From assembly GCA_009733575.1 (NCBI GenBank), contig ML769383.1, positions 682,001 to 746,000 of the forward strand: a stretch of 64,000 nucleotides of DNA, read 5' to 3'. Positions 37,076 through 48,155 of the stretch are shown one piece after another. The stretch comes from Gymnopus androsaceus JB14. Its lineage: Eukaryota; Basidiomycota; Agaricomycetes; Agaricales; Omphalotaceae. The notes below the pieces were generated by a model. That model worked only from the letters and a program-made list of their open reading frames with translations. It made no database searches and was not told where the DNA came from. A program made the translations under genes and the position numbers. Numbering within the stretch: position 1 is the stretch's first letter; each line of letters begins with the position of its first letter.

Positions 37076-40000
37076 TCACGACGTTTCCGGAGCTACAAAT
37101 TGCATGAGCTGAAGAAAAATGCAGAATAAGCATTCAACTTACGATCATTGTTTCGCACTAGGTTATTCAGAGCGACAAAGGCTTCGATATTGACCACATT
37201 GATACCAAGCGTTTCTGCATCCTTGCCCAAGGCTTCGACGTCTAGTATTAGCTGCGCCTGAATGCGCTCTTCATCTCTGCCCTCGTCATCTTTTGGCGAG
37301 GCGCTGCCGAAGAGCGAAAATGTAGTACTTTTTGTTCCTCTTTTAAGTCGTCGAAGGGAGTCTTCCGCCTTTTTCAATGTTGAGACATGAGAGATATACC
37401 TAGGTGGATGCGTTCCAATAACAGACTTTCGGATAGATGGGAGCTGACTTACTTTTCGCACACATTCTCAAAAATTTGACTGGCAAACCGCTCAAGATGC
37501 TCCTCTCTGAGAGCAGCTCCAATGCCATCGTTTCCGGCTATTCCAAAGAACACTTTTATAGGCCGGAGAATCGATGAGACCCATGGATGCGGTCCCGTTG
37601 GCAATTGCTTGATTGACTTCGCCCTGAGGTCGGTACGAATTTTCTTTATTGCGTTCAAAGGAACGATACACCTTTCCGTCAATATCAAGATAAGGACATT
37701 GAACATGGGCACAGTCAGAGCAGTTATTGCAAGAATGGCACTATCCAACGCATCTAGTACAAGTCTTGAGTGTAAGTTCTTTCTCTATACCAAAAGAATA
37801 CTCACCATACGGCTTCGGTTCTTCGTCATCCTCCTCCACCTCTTCCGAATCCGGAAGCATCCTCGATATTTCTTCTTCCCAGAGAATCAACGTGCTAGAT
37901 CGTAGAGTTTTGATGTCAGAAATCAAAGCGACATATCTATGGAGCAAGGTCTCTTCGTTGGGAACAGCGTCAATCGAGGATCTTTCAGAGAGCACTGGTG
38001 TAGGCGATCGAGTGTTTGCTTCAGAGATCTAGTGGAAAGCATCAGAAACAGCCTATATACAAGTACAAAATCGTATACCCTGCCAGTAGCAGCAGTACCA
38101 AGAGAGCTGTAATTATTATCTTGAATGACTTCGTTCAGCCAGAGTCGATATCTGCTCAGAAGCTGGTTGACGCAGGAGTGTCAAAATTCAACCCAGAGAG
38201 ATACCAAAAACACACAAACCTGAAGTGTCAATCTCCAAAACCTATGGCTTAATTCCGGAATGTATATCTCGGCGCTCCAACAGGCGGTAAGAGCTATCCA
38301 GATAGCTGTGGCTTGAGGAGTGAACAGAGTGTCGCCATTCGCTATAAGAGGGTCATTTGAATGAATCACGATCCAATACTGACAGTACATACCGGCACTT
38401 TTCCCAGGAGGAGGTCTCAATAGGAAGGACAAGAGCCTCTTCAACTTTACTGACGATTTCCTTCCAACGCATCTGGAAGTAAACGGGTAATTGCCATCGC
38501 TTCTCGAACATTGCGTAGACTGGATGTGCTCGCATACTCTCTACTGCTTGCATGGAGGGAGCTAAAAATTCCAGAGAACGAATGAATGCTTGCGTTATTT
38601 CATAATTCTTTGGAAACTGCGTCAGAATACATAACATAGAGCGAAAGAAACAAGACATACCTTTCGGAACTCGTCGGGCCTCCCAGCAGCGAATACCACA
38701 CCGCCCAGGTCATCCATGATAGCTTGACCGAGTTCATACCATATCACGTTGGACAGGATATTGAAACCTGAACCTTCCTTCTTTGTTCCATTTTCCAAGG
38801 GTTCGAATTGTGAGGGATTGGAAGAAGAGCGCGATTTTATAGAAATCTTCTCGGCAATGTCCATGATATTACTGAGATCTCGTTCAATGAACCGGAGAAT
38901 CTGAGTGTATAGCTTTGCCAGTGGATCATCACTATCGTCCAGGAGCCCTGGAGTATGGTGACTTCGACTTGCCCAAGCGCTGACGGAAACGCGCTTTGTT
39001 GAGTAGAGAAAGCCGTGAATGGGGTATAAGGTGTTCGGGGAGGCATTGAAGATGAAGAGTTGGAAAAGGAGGATGTCATTGATGAACGAAATGGCGTATG
39101 AGGTAGCAGCGGTGAATGAGGAGCTGCTAATCCACCTGCGAAAACGGTCTACAATATATATACGAGTAAGCTTCGGGCTGCAAGGGATTAGGTCTAACCT
39201 ACCTTCTTTATAAAAGAGCGCATGACCTCTGTACGAAGGATCTCTTCTGCGTCCCTCCACAAACCGAGAACGTCATACGTTCGAAGACACTCTGTCAAAT
39301 CTGGCAAGATTTTGCTCTTCTCTAGGTCTGATATTCTGGCTTCTCCTGTGATTGCAGAAAGAGTTGAAGCAAAGAGGACGTCAAGGTCTGAGGACAGTGA
39401 CGACTGTATCCGGTCAATTTTCTAACGAAGCTACTGAGCTCAAAAGACTGATCCTAGGAGGAAAAGTCTCACAAACCCATTGAATTTCATCGATGAATGC
39501 ACAATTCTCCATCCGAGCTTTAGATGCATGATACAGTAGCTGGGTATATTCCGCTGCCACACGATTCAGATGTTTAGCCTTATTGGCCGGCGACCTGCAA
39601 AACCGTTTACAAGACATATTTGCGAGTCATGGAAACTACACACTTTTCATCGTTATTATCCGATGTAGTCGAAGTGGAAGAAGTTTTGAAACGCTCGTAT
39701 TCGACGGGATCTTCATCTTGGCTCGGGTTGGTGATGGATAATAGGGATTCCAGACGTGTCACCGACTCTGAAATTTTGAGCAACAGGTGCAGAAGGGCCT
39801 ACGCGTCGTCAGCCAGCCAAACTCATGCCGGGAGAGTATAAAGCACCTTTTCCTCCCTTATGGTAGCCCTTTTTTCCAGCTTCTCGATTGTTTCATCTTG
39901 AATGGCGCGTAGTTCGGCTTTGGAGATCTAGGAATGTGAAGTCTTCTATCATGTCACTGCAACGGGTATTGGACGTACTGATATTTCCGTTTTTAGCGTG

Positions 40001-40389
40001 CCCAATGGAGCTTTGAGACTAACCAGCCTATCTCCTTCCCCTTTGAGGTCCGTGCTAAGGCTGATGAATGCCTCATAGTCGTTATTGATGAGTTTCACGA
40101 GCTCTTCCTTCAATGTCGCCAGATAATCCCTGAGCTCCGAGCGCAGATCTTGTAGAGAAGTATGAGATCGAGAAAGAAGAAACTCCTCCACGTCAAATTT
40201 TTCTGCAGAAAGAAAAGGGTTTTCGTGCGAGAGAGGAATGTAGATTGGCAGGTCGTAACTAGCCCCATCTTCCGAGTCGGAAAGGCCGGGATGAGATAAT
40301 TCTCTGGTAGCAAGTTCTTCTGCGAGTCTTTCTAACTGAAAGGGATCCGTGGAGGATGACGAAGAAGCATTTGGACTGAGAATGGACAT
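37076..40389 (-). CDS. COG2: Conserved oligomeric Golgi complex subunit 2 (COG2)
   Basis: COG2 belongs to the lobe-A part of the COG tether, needed for retrograde traffic within the Golgi. The N-terminus shows the family pattern: FDVEEFLLSRSHTSLQDLRS, then LRDYLATLKEELVKLINNDY, then EAFISLSTDLKGEGDRL and SLKAPLGTLKTEI. Further exons give coiled coils (LRAIQDETIEKLEKR) and helical bundles through to a DUF3510-type C-terminus. The last intron is best placed so the protein ends NNDPPETS at the TGA at 37076-37078. I did not list all exons. It converges on VPS8 (93 bp between stops). Its first codons and 5' flank are duplicated at 45072-45242. Confidence 0.85.
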
Positions 40390-40751
40390 TGAGGAGAGCT
40401 GGCAAGGCGCTTAGAGCTTAGATTCGACGCTCGTGCCATTGAACCAGCCGGCTGTGTCGGCCCGGTGACGTTCGATGAAAGACGAAGTTCGGGCTCAGCT
40501 TTCATCTCATCTCAAACGTCGCTGCATCCACTACGGCGACTGGCTCGAGTCTACAGTAGTGATATGAAGATTTTGATTTCCAGAGTCACTTTGCTTCCGC
40601 GTCCATCGTCGTGCTCGTTTTCTCTTTTGACCGCTGTTCCTGCACCCGAGCCCAACCCCTACGCTCACTGCTACAGCTCCCTCCTACATATTGAACACAG
40701 CAGCGAGACGACGCTCGAGTTCTTGTCGTTGGAGTCAGGGCGACGCTAAGC

Positions 40752-42576
40752 TTGTATAAGCTGACGACCTGTCTGTCTTACCTCCATGTCTGCACCGCTA
40801 TCCGCACCTCATTTGGAAAGTTGCTTTTATACTTAGGTGACGGTCATGGCGATAGACTCCTGACGCTGGAGAGAGTGGTATACACTCAAAAAGATATCGG
40901 AACCCGCCGCATTCTCTCTGTTGCCAATTCTCTCGCGGCGTTGTGCGTTAGCAAAAGTCGCGGGCAGGTTTATACGGTTGCGATACATGTGGACGAACGC
41001 TCGCTGGATCTCTACATCGCAGAGAATCGTAGCGTACCAGGTACCACTATAACATACCTCCACGCTGTGCTTTCAGCTTTAAAGGATATATCCGCAACCT
41101 ATACCCCCATTCCAAATCCTGCACAACAGATTCCCCTCGCACAACAACTTAATCCTAAGATGGAAGATGCGGTCAACCGAAACTCCCGAGACGCCCTTGG
41201 AACGATTGTCCTAAAACATACTTTCAAAAAGTTTAATGCCAATCTCACCAAGCGCGACAAAACGTGGGATAAGCGGGTCAGAGCGATCCGGAGCCAGCTT
41301 GCGGAAAACCCAGTTTTTTTAGGCCTCTTTGAAATGATAATCAGAAGTGTAAATGTCACCTACAACCTGGCATCTGTTTACGCCAATCGAGGGGAAGCTG
41401 ACAATGAGATGGGCTTGTTAATACCTTTGTGGATGTGCCTTGAATCACTTGACGAGATGGTCCGCCGGAGCAAGGACAAGGACAAAATCATCGCTATGCT
41501 CGATCTTGTGGATTATGGTCGTGACGGTAATATATCGGACGTGATTGAATTTGAGGAGGATGATGATAGTGGTTTGTCCTGTTCATTTTTCCGATGTCAT
41601 GCAATGATATTAACGTAACACTTCAGATTATGAGGAGGATGAGGAGGACGGAGATGACGATACCCTGCGGGCAGGTGATACGAACACCCTGCAGGAAGGT
41701 TTGTCCTGTTCACTCTTCCCAATGTCATGCAATGACAACTGATTGTTTTAAAAGGCTTTTCCATGACGCGGTATATCTACCGTATCATTGCTATCATAAT
41801 CCACACGCGAAGACTCCTCCGTATCGCAGTATCTCCCGCGTACAACAAGTTCATCGATAAGGAATTCAATATCCACCCTTGTCCAAAAATGCTACAGAAA
41901 ATCTATGTCGATCCCCAAAAACTGTTGGAGTCAACAAAACTTCCAGTCTAGACTCGAACCAGTCGCCGTGTACTTTAGGTGATCAAGGATCAAAGTCTCT
42001 GCCGAGAAAGTGATTCCGCACATCACGTCTCTGCAGCAGGGAGTGGTTCGAGTCTACTTCCAGTCCTTTCAGCAGTCCGTCCACCAAATACGATAACAAC
42101 GGCCTCACTACATGCAGAGCTGAATATCTTTGCTACGCTAATCAAGATGACGCTGGAGAAAAAACCCGAGGCCTATTGGGTGATTGGGGCATCCAAGCTC
42201 CTGTGTGCTGGGTGTCACACCATAATTGCGAAAGCGTACCCAGAAGTACTACAAGCAAACCCTCAAACTGGTCTAGTGCGTTCTTTTTCCTTTTTCTGTG
42301 CTTATACAGTTGCTGACTTGAAAGTATTAGAAACCAATTGCAGTACATGGCTGTCATGGCAAGCTGTACCGCGCAGATGGGCTGCGCCCGACCTAGTCAT
42401 TTGCAAAGGATTTGGGATTGGAATTTGACCTGAATCATGAGCTGCGTATAAGAGCAGAAAAATCCATCCTGGCTAGTCTGGAAAATTATGTGCCTCGAAA
42501 TAGATTATCAGACAGATCAGATATTTCCGACCAGGCTCAGACCCCTAGTACGCTCCTTCACATATCTCAACATTGA
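40752..42576 (+). pseudogene. OTT_1508-like nucleic-acid/nucleotide deaminase, interrupted
   Basis: The OTT_1508-like family (Pfam PF14441) is a deaminase-fold group with many fungal members of unknown substrate. The zinc-binding motifs are intact near 42100-42225: HAELNIFATLIK (His plus catalytic Glu) and CAGCHTII (C-x2-C), followed by GCHGKLY. The N-terminal half fits the fungal proteins (SVANSLAALCVSKSRGQVYT, VDERSLDLYIAEN). An acidic linker and an LRIAVSPAYNKFI segment come next. Problems: no convincing start exon; two in-frame TAG codons (41949, 41976) that only a 33-nt or 72-nt excision removes; and frame changes after GKLYR near 42368 and again near 42408, before LEFDLNHELRIRAEKS. It may be a dec aying copy or a functional gene with sequence errors; I label it pseudogene with moderate confidence. 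Confidence 0.6.
41572..41754 (+). repeat. Two consecutive introns sharing the same 5' 38 nt
   Basis: Introns 41572-41626 (55 nt) and 41699-41754 (56 nt) flank a 72-nt exon coding an acidic linker. Both begin GTTTGTCCTGTTCA and continue through ATGTCATGCAATGA with only a few mismatches between, then diverge before their acceptors. The exon itself encodes only Asp/Glu/Gly-rich filler, consistent with an exon-plus-intron duplication or with intron copying. Confidence 0.75.
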
Positions 42577-44389
42577 CCTTTAACTAATAATTCTGTGGTA
42601 GATGATGCTGAGCAATTGTTGTCAGATATGTTGTCTCTTGACCCATATCGAAGATAGCTGTATTTATCTCCCTGTAATAGCCCTCTAATAGTCTCCCCTA
42701 GGCAGACTCGTATACACTGACGATCGTCGATGTAGCCCTCTAATATCCTACCCAGACTTTGTGAAATATTCACTGTTATCCTGACTATTTTCCGCTCCTT
42801 CCTTGAATACAGTTTTTTTTGGAAATTACTGATGGGTTTTTTTTTTGGGCTCATTTTATTGCGCGCTAAAGACTACTTTACGATGCGCATAAACTATCTA
42901 TTTTAAGGGCCCCAATTGCCCTGTCCGTTCCCCCGGGTGCCAAAAGCCCTGCAGACGGAATAAGTCCCCCTGCAGTCCGACTCTTCCAAGAATCGTTTTT
43001 GGTGGCCTCCCTTTCGTAGCGGGGGACTACGGACTCTCTTCTTGTTGTTTTGTTCGATGACATGGGGAGTTCCTGCGATATGCTCAGAAGAGCGGGACGG
43101 AGTATGCAAAGACACGAGTAGGGATGGGTGGAGAGTAAAATGGTTGTTCAGCTTGTCTCGGATTTATCGGGAGACTCTCTGTGTACGGTTTCCGTGTTAT
43201 TTCCCTGTAACGCGCGTGTCGTTTGGTTGGTATAAGGACCGTCGGTGAGCTCTTGTGCGAGAAGATTGCTCCGGTATGTATTATCTGTAGAATAAGTGCT
43301 GATCAAATAGTTTCGTCTTGTTTAATTGGGTGGTGCATCACCGAATATGTTCCTCAGGCGCTTTGTTCTGTCCACATAGGCTAACTGATGGTTTATCTTA
43401 CACTTATCCTGACTCAAAGTGAAATGAGGCTACTTGTCATAAAATTTGGCTCGTTGGGATGACTATTTTTTATTGCCTTTCCTCTGCCAATATCAAAGAC
43501 GGTCCTCTTCTGGGCTTCCATTCCGAGACCTTGCTTTCAGAACCACAACATGCTCCTCCATTTCATCTCACATTCCAGCGCATCTGAATACATAACAGGA
43601 TTGGAGATAACGGTCGAATGTTTGAATACAAAAGTTCAAGTTAGTGCCACAAACAATATGATAACATGCGCCTACCGTCCAAGTTGGCGTACTTCCCATT
43701 TCTTGAGCAGGAGTATCGAAATAACCAAAAGGTTTCATGAGGGCTGGAAAACAATATTTGAGCATTGACGACCAATCACTGATCAGGGAGGTAATCAAGC
43801 CTTATGGGTGCGTGTATAGGGTGACGCTGAGGGTCGTCGAAAGTAAAGTAATGTACATACATGAAGTAAGTAAACTAAATTTTAAGCCAAAGTATTCGTA
43901 AACATAAGTCAGGGTCAGGGTGGGTGGGTAGCGCAAAATGAATACACTCTCTGTCGAGACGAAGAGAACTGTCAGAAAAGAAGCCAAACATACTTTGAGA
44001 ACGCACCTGGTGAGACGAAGAGAACGCTGGAGCTCCTGTCTCACCAGGATAAGTCTTATAAGGGGACCTGTGAACAATAGGTCAATTCGCCGCATGTCTC
44101 AGCGCTCTGAGACTGAACTCAGCTGCTTAGGTTACGTGCAGGTTCGCGCGCTCGCTGGCTTGGTCGTCCTTGCTAATTAGACTCCAGTAATCCCACAGGA
44201 TTAAATCCGACTAATCAGCTTAGTTGACCTTCGCTTTAGCCAAAATCAACCCCGAAGGGCCCGCGTGTATAGGGAGACGCTCCGGAGAGGGTAAAATGGG
44301 TAAAAGAAAAGAAAGAAACGCAAGAAAGTCATGGTAGTAACGAGAGAGAGGGAAAGGAAAAATGAGAATTGGATGGAAGGAGTGTCTCG
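42577..44389. other. Intergenic accessory region, no gene seen
   Basis: About 1.8 kb between the deaminase and the recombinase remnant. It contains poly-T runs near 42790-42850, a perfect 11-bp inverted repeat at 44006-44048, and a 14-nt word (GAGACGAAGAGAAC) that occurs twice near 43957 and 44013. The short open frames overlap on both strands without family support. It may include eroded ends of the mobile element. Confidence 0.4.
44006..44048. repeat. Perfect 11-bp inverted repeat (potential hairpin)
   Basis: CCTGGTGAGAC at 44006-44016 is the reverse complement of GTCTCACCAGG at 44038-44048, separated by 21 nt. It sits in a gene-free stretch on the 3' side of the recombinase remnant. It could be a hairpin, a terminator-like structure or the trace of an element end; nothing seen decides between these. 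Confidence 0.6.
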
Positions 44390-45010
44390 CCGCTTGCTTT
44401 GCATCATCGCATGAAGTAGTGTAGGGTTTTTCCGAATATATATTTGGAATGTAGATGAACTCCAGCAACCTGCTGCCTGGATCACGTATGGAGGGGCACC
44501 ATCCTCCGCTAAGGCTGTTGCACCACCCGCGCGCATCGACTGACCCGCTATCTTGGTGTCAGGGACATGAAGAACGAACGCCTGGGGACTTCGCCATCGG
44601 ATTTAACCCACAAAAAAGGGTTGAGAGGGAAACAGTTGTCACGAAGTTCAAAACAGCGGTAAAACCAAGGAATCAGTAATAACAACTCCATTCCCTTCGA
44701 AAAATCTGTCTGCCTTGTGAGACTGTAATATGAAAGAGTACTCATTGTCGGTGATTGAAGCCGAGAGGCGGCGACAGTATTTACGAGGATTCCTCCTCGC
44801 TTCAATATCCGCGCAATACATCTCTCCAAGGCGCAGGAGACCGCAAAAGAGCACCGTTGCCCAAAGAATGTCGTCGTAAGACATGGATGAACCGAGCCTC
44901 GATATGGCAAGATACAGATGATCACGTCCGAGTGGTGATTTCTCTGCATAGGCTTGCTCTTTAATCGTTTGCAGCCTTCTAGAGTCCTAGAGACAAGGTC
45001 TGAGCGACGA
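44390..45010 (-). mobile_element. Decayed fungal tyrosine recombinase (integrase-like) gene
   Basis: Minus-strand pieces match the tyrosine recombinase proteins common in Agaricomycete repeats: YDDILWATVLFCGLLRLGEM with the conserved Arg, then SFILQSHKADRFFEGNGVV. A displaced piece reads NPFLWVKSDGEVPRRSFF. The C-terminal catalytic segment is QSMRAGGATALAEDGAPPYV followed by IQAAGCWSSSTFQIYIRKN. The three pieces are in different frames (breaks near 44700 and near 44550) and the N-terminal DNA-binding part is missing. No terminal repeats were recognised, so the element boundaries are unknown. In this family the enzyme is tied to Crypton-like or related elements; which applies here is not clear. 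Confidence 0.75.
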
Positions 45011-45071
45011 ATCTCGCGAACGCTGGGGAAAAATGGTTCAAGTTGATTGCAACGGTATAGAAACTGATTGT

Positions 45072-45242
45072 GAGTCGGAAAGGCCGGGATGAGATGATTC
45101 TCTGGTAGCAAGTTCTTCCGAGAGTCTTTCTAACTGAAAGGGATCCGTGGAGGATGGTGAAGAAGCATTTGGACTGAGAATGGAGGAGAGCTGACAAGGC
45201 GCTTAGAGCTTAGAGCGCTTAGATCTGACGCTCGTGTAATTG
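45072..45242 (-). repeat. Partial duplicate of the COG2 5' end and flank
   Basis: This stretch matches 40274-40440 at about 90% identity by eye, covering COG2 codons 2 to about 38 and about 50 bp of 5' flank. A 6-bp deletion removes the start codon: the parent has GAATGGACATTGAGGAG, the copy GAATGGAGGAG. A small insertion (about 10 bp of a TTAGAGC-type repeat) lies in the flank. It begins about 60 bp from the last recognisable recombinase codons, in the same orientation. It cannot encode a COG2 product. Confidence 0.88.
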
Positions 45243-45386
45243 TGATTTGATTTCCCGAGTCGGATTCTCAGCGCCTTTGTCACCAATTGCTATTTAACTT
45301 GTATTTAACCATCAAGCAATCATGAACGGTGAATGAACCACCTAAAACTTGTTACTCCCTCGAAATTGCGCAATCTGCAACGAAGC

Positions 45387-46251
45387 ATGTCCTCCCTGAC
45401 TGAAGATCGGAAATGGAATAAAGTAGGTCGAATTTTAATCCCTGATGGAGGAATATATGCTCAAGAAACCCATCTACTTAGCTTAATATGATCATGTGGG
45501 TCAACCGGAGGGATGTTCTTCCTCGTCGGATTTGCTCAAGCAATTTATAGGAATAGCTTTCATGAAGGATTCAAACTAGAATGTACGTCCAGTGTTTCGC
45601 TCAAATGTATCCTTCCTCCACTTACCGCTTTTCTTTAGTTAACACACTCTATGAAGTGGGCCGTCTTCAAGATCATCCCTGTCTATTCTTACATTTTCCT
45701 AGCTCTCAGACGGCTCTTTCAATGATCGAGGACTGTCGCTGGGACTATACCTCCAAAGTGCAAAGCGTTTTAACGATCGTGGGTACCGTTCCTCGATGAA
45801 GCATCTCTATCTGACCTCTTCAAAGACCTCACTATGCACCACACTATAGAAGAGACGTATCTCTTCCCTATACTTGGGCAGCGAATGAATCAGTTTTCCA
45901 AGTCGGCTGAAGACGCAGCACACATAGCGTCTCATAGGGGTATTCATGAAGGTCAGTTTCTCCAAATGTTTAATAACAGAGATTCTAATACTTTTTGATA
46001 GGCTTGGATAAACTCAAGGCCCTTGTATCTCGTTTCAAAGTCGAACCTAGTAGCTACTCTCCGACCGAAATGCGAGCATGCCTTGATAGTTTCCGTGAAG
46101 TCTTGTTCACTCACCTCGACCAGGAGGTAAGTATATAGACAAATGATACTTTATCGTAATTCTGATCTTTATTAACAGGTTGAAGATTTACGAGGAGAGA
46201 ATCTCAAGAAATATTTCACGTTAGGAGGAAGTAGAAAACTTTCCGATATGA
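45387..46251 (+). CDS. Hemerythrin-like (HHE cation-binding) protein
   Basis: Hemerythrin-like proteins bind a di-iron centre in a four-helix bundle; fungal roles are mostly unknown. Eight exons (45387-45422, 45482-45495, 45551-45582, 45639-45655, 45703-45757, 45802-45951, 46002-46126, 46179-46251) give 166 residues, allowing one surplus base. Two exons are only 14 and 17 nt. Ligand-type residues appear in each helix: NSFHEGFKLEFNTLYE, LTMHHTIEETYLFPIL, HRGIHEGLDKLKALV and VLFTHLDQEVEDL. The surplus G at 46224-46225 shifts the end; without it the protein finishes FTLEEVENFPI. Its promoter lies next to the COG2 fragment at 45072-45242. Confidence 0.82.
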
Positions 46252-46591
46252 GATGTATTCCAATTCACTGCTTATACTACATCTACAAGGATTTCAATTC
46301 AACCGATTGTTGTCGAGATGTCGCTGATGCAGATACTTGACGCTGATCTCCTCAAGCACGACTTGCCGATTCTATCAGACTCTGACTGGTCTTGGTCTCG
46401 TCGACCTTTGCTTTCTTCATACGCTTCCTGGGAGTTGACGCGTTTCAACCGTGACAGTTCAAGCTTGTGTATGAACTTATAAATGAACAACCAGTCGAAT
46501 GTCGCAGACGACAAGACAGTGCGACATACAATCTGATATATTATTTTACAAGTCCTATCTAACTAGCATTACACACAAGTACTTTACACCT

Positions 46592-48018
46592 TCAATTCAT
46601 ACTCATTGCAGCCCATTCTGACCAACTAAAGCGCTGACCAGATGCAGTATCCCAAATAACCAGTTTGCCATCTACACCAGTTGTGCTCACTTTGGTGACC
46701 TGCCCACCTGCACCTTCGTAGGGACGAATGCTGGTTATCGTGTTCTGATGGATCGTACTGAGCTTCGTGTCGGTACTACCGAGACTTGATTGACCACGGC
46801 TGTCAGCATCGCGGAAGGTTGCGAAAGCGCCGGTTTTGAGACGACCGACAGCAGACGGCCCAGCCTTGGAGCCAGCATGGCTACCATCATCGAGAGTACC
46901 TACCTCCTGCCACCCAGCATCAGATCCACTGAAAACCATGGGCTGGCAATCATGGCCTGCGGCGACGATCATGTCTTCTGAAGTCCAAGTCAGTGTGACC
47001 AAAGGCAACGTTGGCATCCTGATAGTGTGAATAGGGCCACTTGGGTAAGCGATGCTAATGGAGCTGTCGTGACCTGGGGCGAAAATTAGACAAAGAAAAG
47101 CAGTTTTGTTTGATGGATCTACGTACTAACAAAAGCAAGCACATCACCAGAAGGGGAGAATCCGACACCGTGGACCCATCCACCTGCAGCACTGGCAAAT
47201 TCTGCGCAAATGGTGTTGAATGGAAGCTTAGAGCCCCAGACAGTCGCAGCAGGTCTAATTATTTCATTAGTGAGCGTATCGAAGATAAAGTCATTGCCAA
47301 TCACACCTCTCGTCGATTTCTTTGATATACGCAGAGAAGACTCGAGCTTTCATGTCTGCGCTTCCGGCTGCCAACAACACATTGTTTGGGTGCCAATCAA
47401 CGGACAGAACGGTAGACCTGATAGGTTTCTTCAGCAATTTGGATACCCACCAGTTGTTTTCGGGATCGAAGGAGCATATAGCGATAGCACTAAAGAAAAA
47501 AATCAACTGACTGAATATGATTAGCAAGTGGGTGAAGACGTACCGAGCCCGCTACAGCGAATTTGTCTTCCTTCGGGCTCCATCGTACATGAGTCGCTGC
47601 TCTGTTAATCCTAAGAAGAACCAAGGTCGGTTTCCAGATAATCTTTCCAGTCACTGGATCAGGAGTCTGCTGCCAAACGTATGCATTCCTATCTTGGGAA
47701 GCCGTTACGATTTGGTTCGAGTTGGGCGCCCAGTCGATGGAAGTGATGGTTTTATCATGCTAGATTAGTTGGGTCAGAATTTTAGTAGAAAAATATAAGA
47801 GAGTATAACATACCTCTGAGAGCAACTCATTTGAGACCCATTCAGATCCGCTGCGAGTAAGTATCTGAGCATCGTTGGAGTTTCAAGCTGACAGCAACCT
47901 CTGCAAGCTACGCGTGAGCACATGTCAATGTACGAGTTGAGCTTTACTGACGAGAACGATCACCATTGAAGGCATGTGCAGTAATCGGAGTTTGAGAAAT
48001 AGTAAAGACTTGAGGCAT
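46592..48018 (-). CDS. ARC40: Arp2/3 complex subunit ARPC1 (Arc40)
   Basis: ARPC1/Arc40 is the WD40 subunit of the Arp2/3 actin-nucleating complex. The protein begins [20 protein letters not shown], as in fungal Arc40, and contains several WD40 blades: [76 protein letters not shown] and [13 protein letters not shown]. The stretch of Gly/Ser-rich residues before the last blade ([11 protein letters not shown]) corresponds to the insert used to contact the rest of the complex. No frame break seen. It is divergent from the Zn2Cys6 gene at 48156, with 137 bp between start codons. Confidence 0.92.
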
Positions 48019-48155
48019 GTTGTTCTACAGTAGGACCAGCAGTCTACTACTGTGAGGAGGAGAGAGTCAAGAACGGCGGTCCGGTCCGCAGTACATGTTA
48101 ATGATCGCAGTATTATGTTCTTCACTGAACCTTCACCTATGCTTAAATTACCACT

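Noticed and set aside
41946..41978. 33-nt intron in the deaminase
   Set aside because: In frame and removes both TAG codons, but is well below the intron lengths seen elsewhere here; noted rather than annotated.
42040..42060. tRNA-like GGTTCGAGTC word
   Set aside because: No acceptor stem or anticodon arm around it, and it lies inside the deaminase coding sequence.
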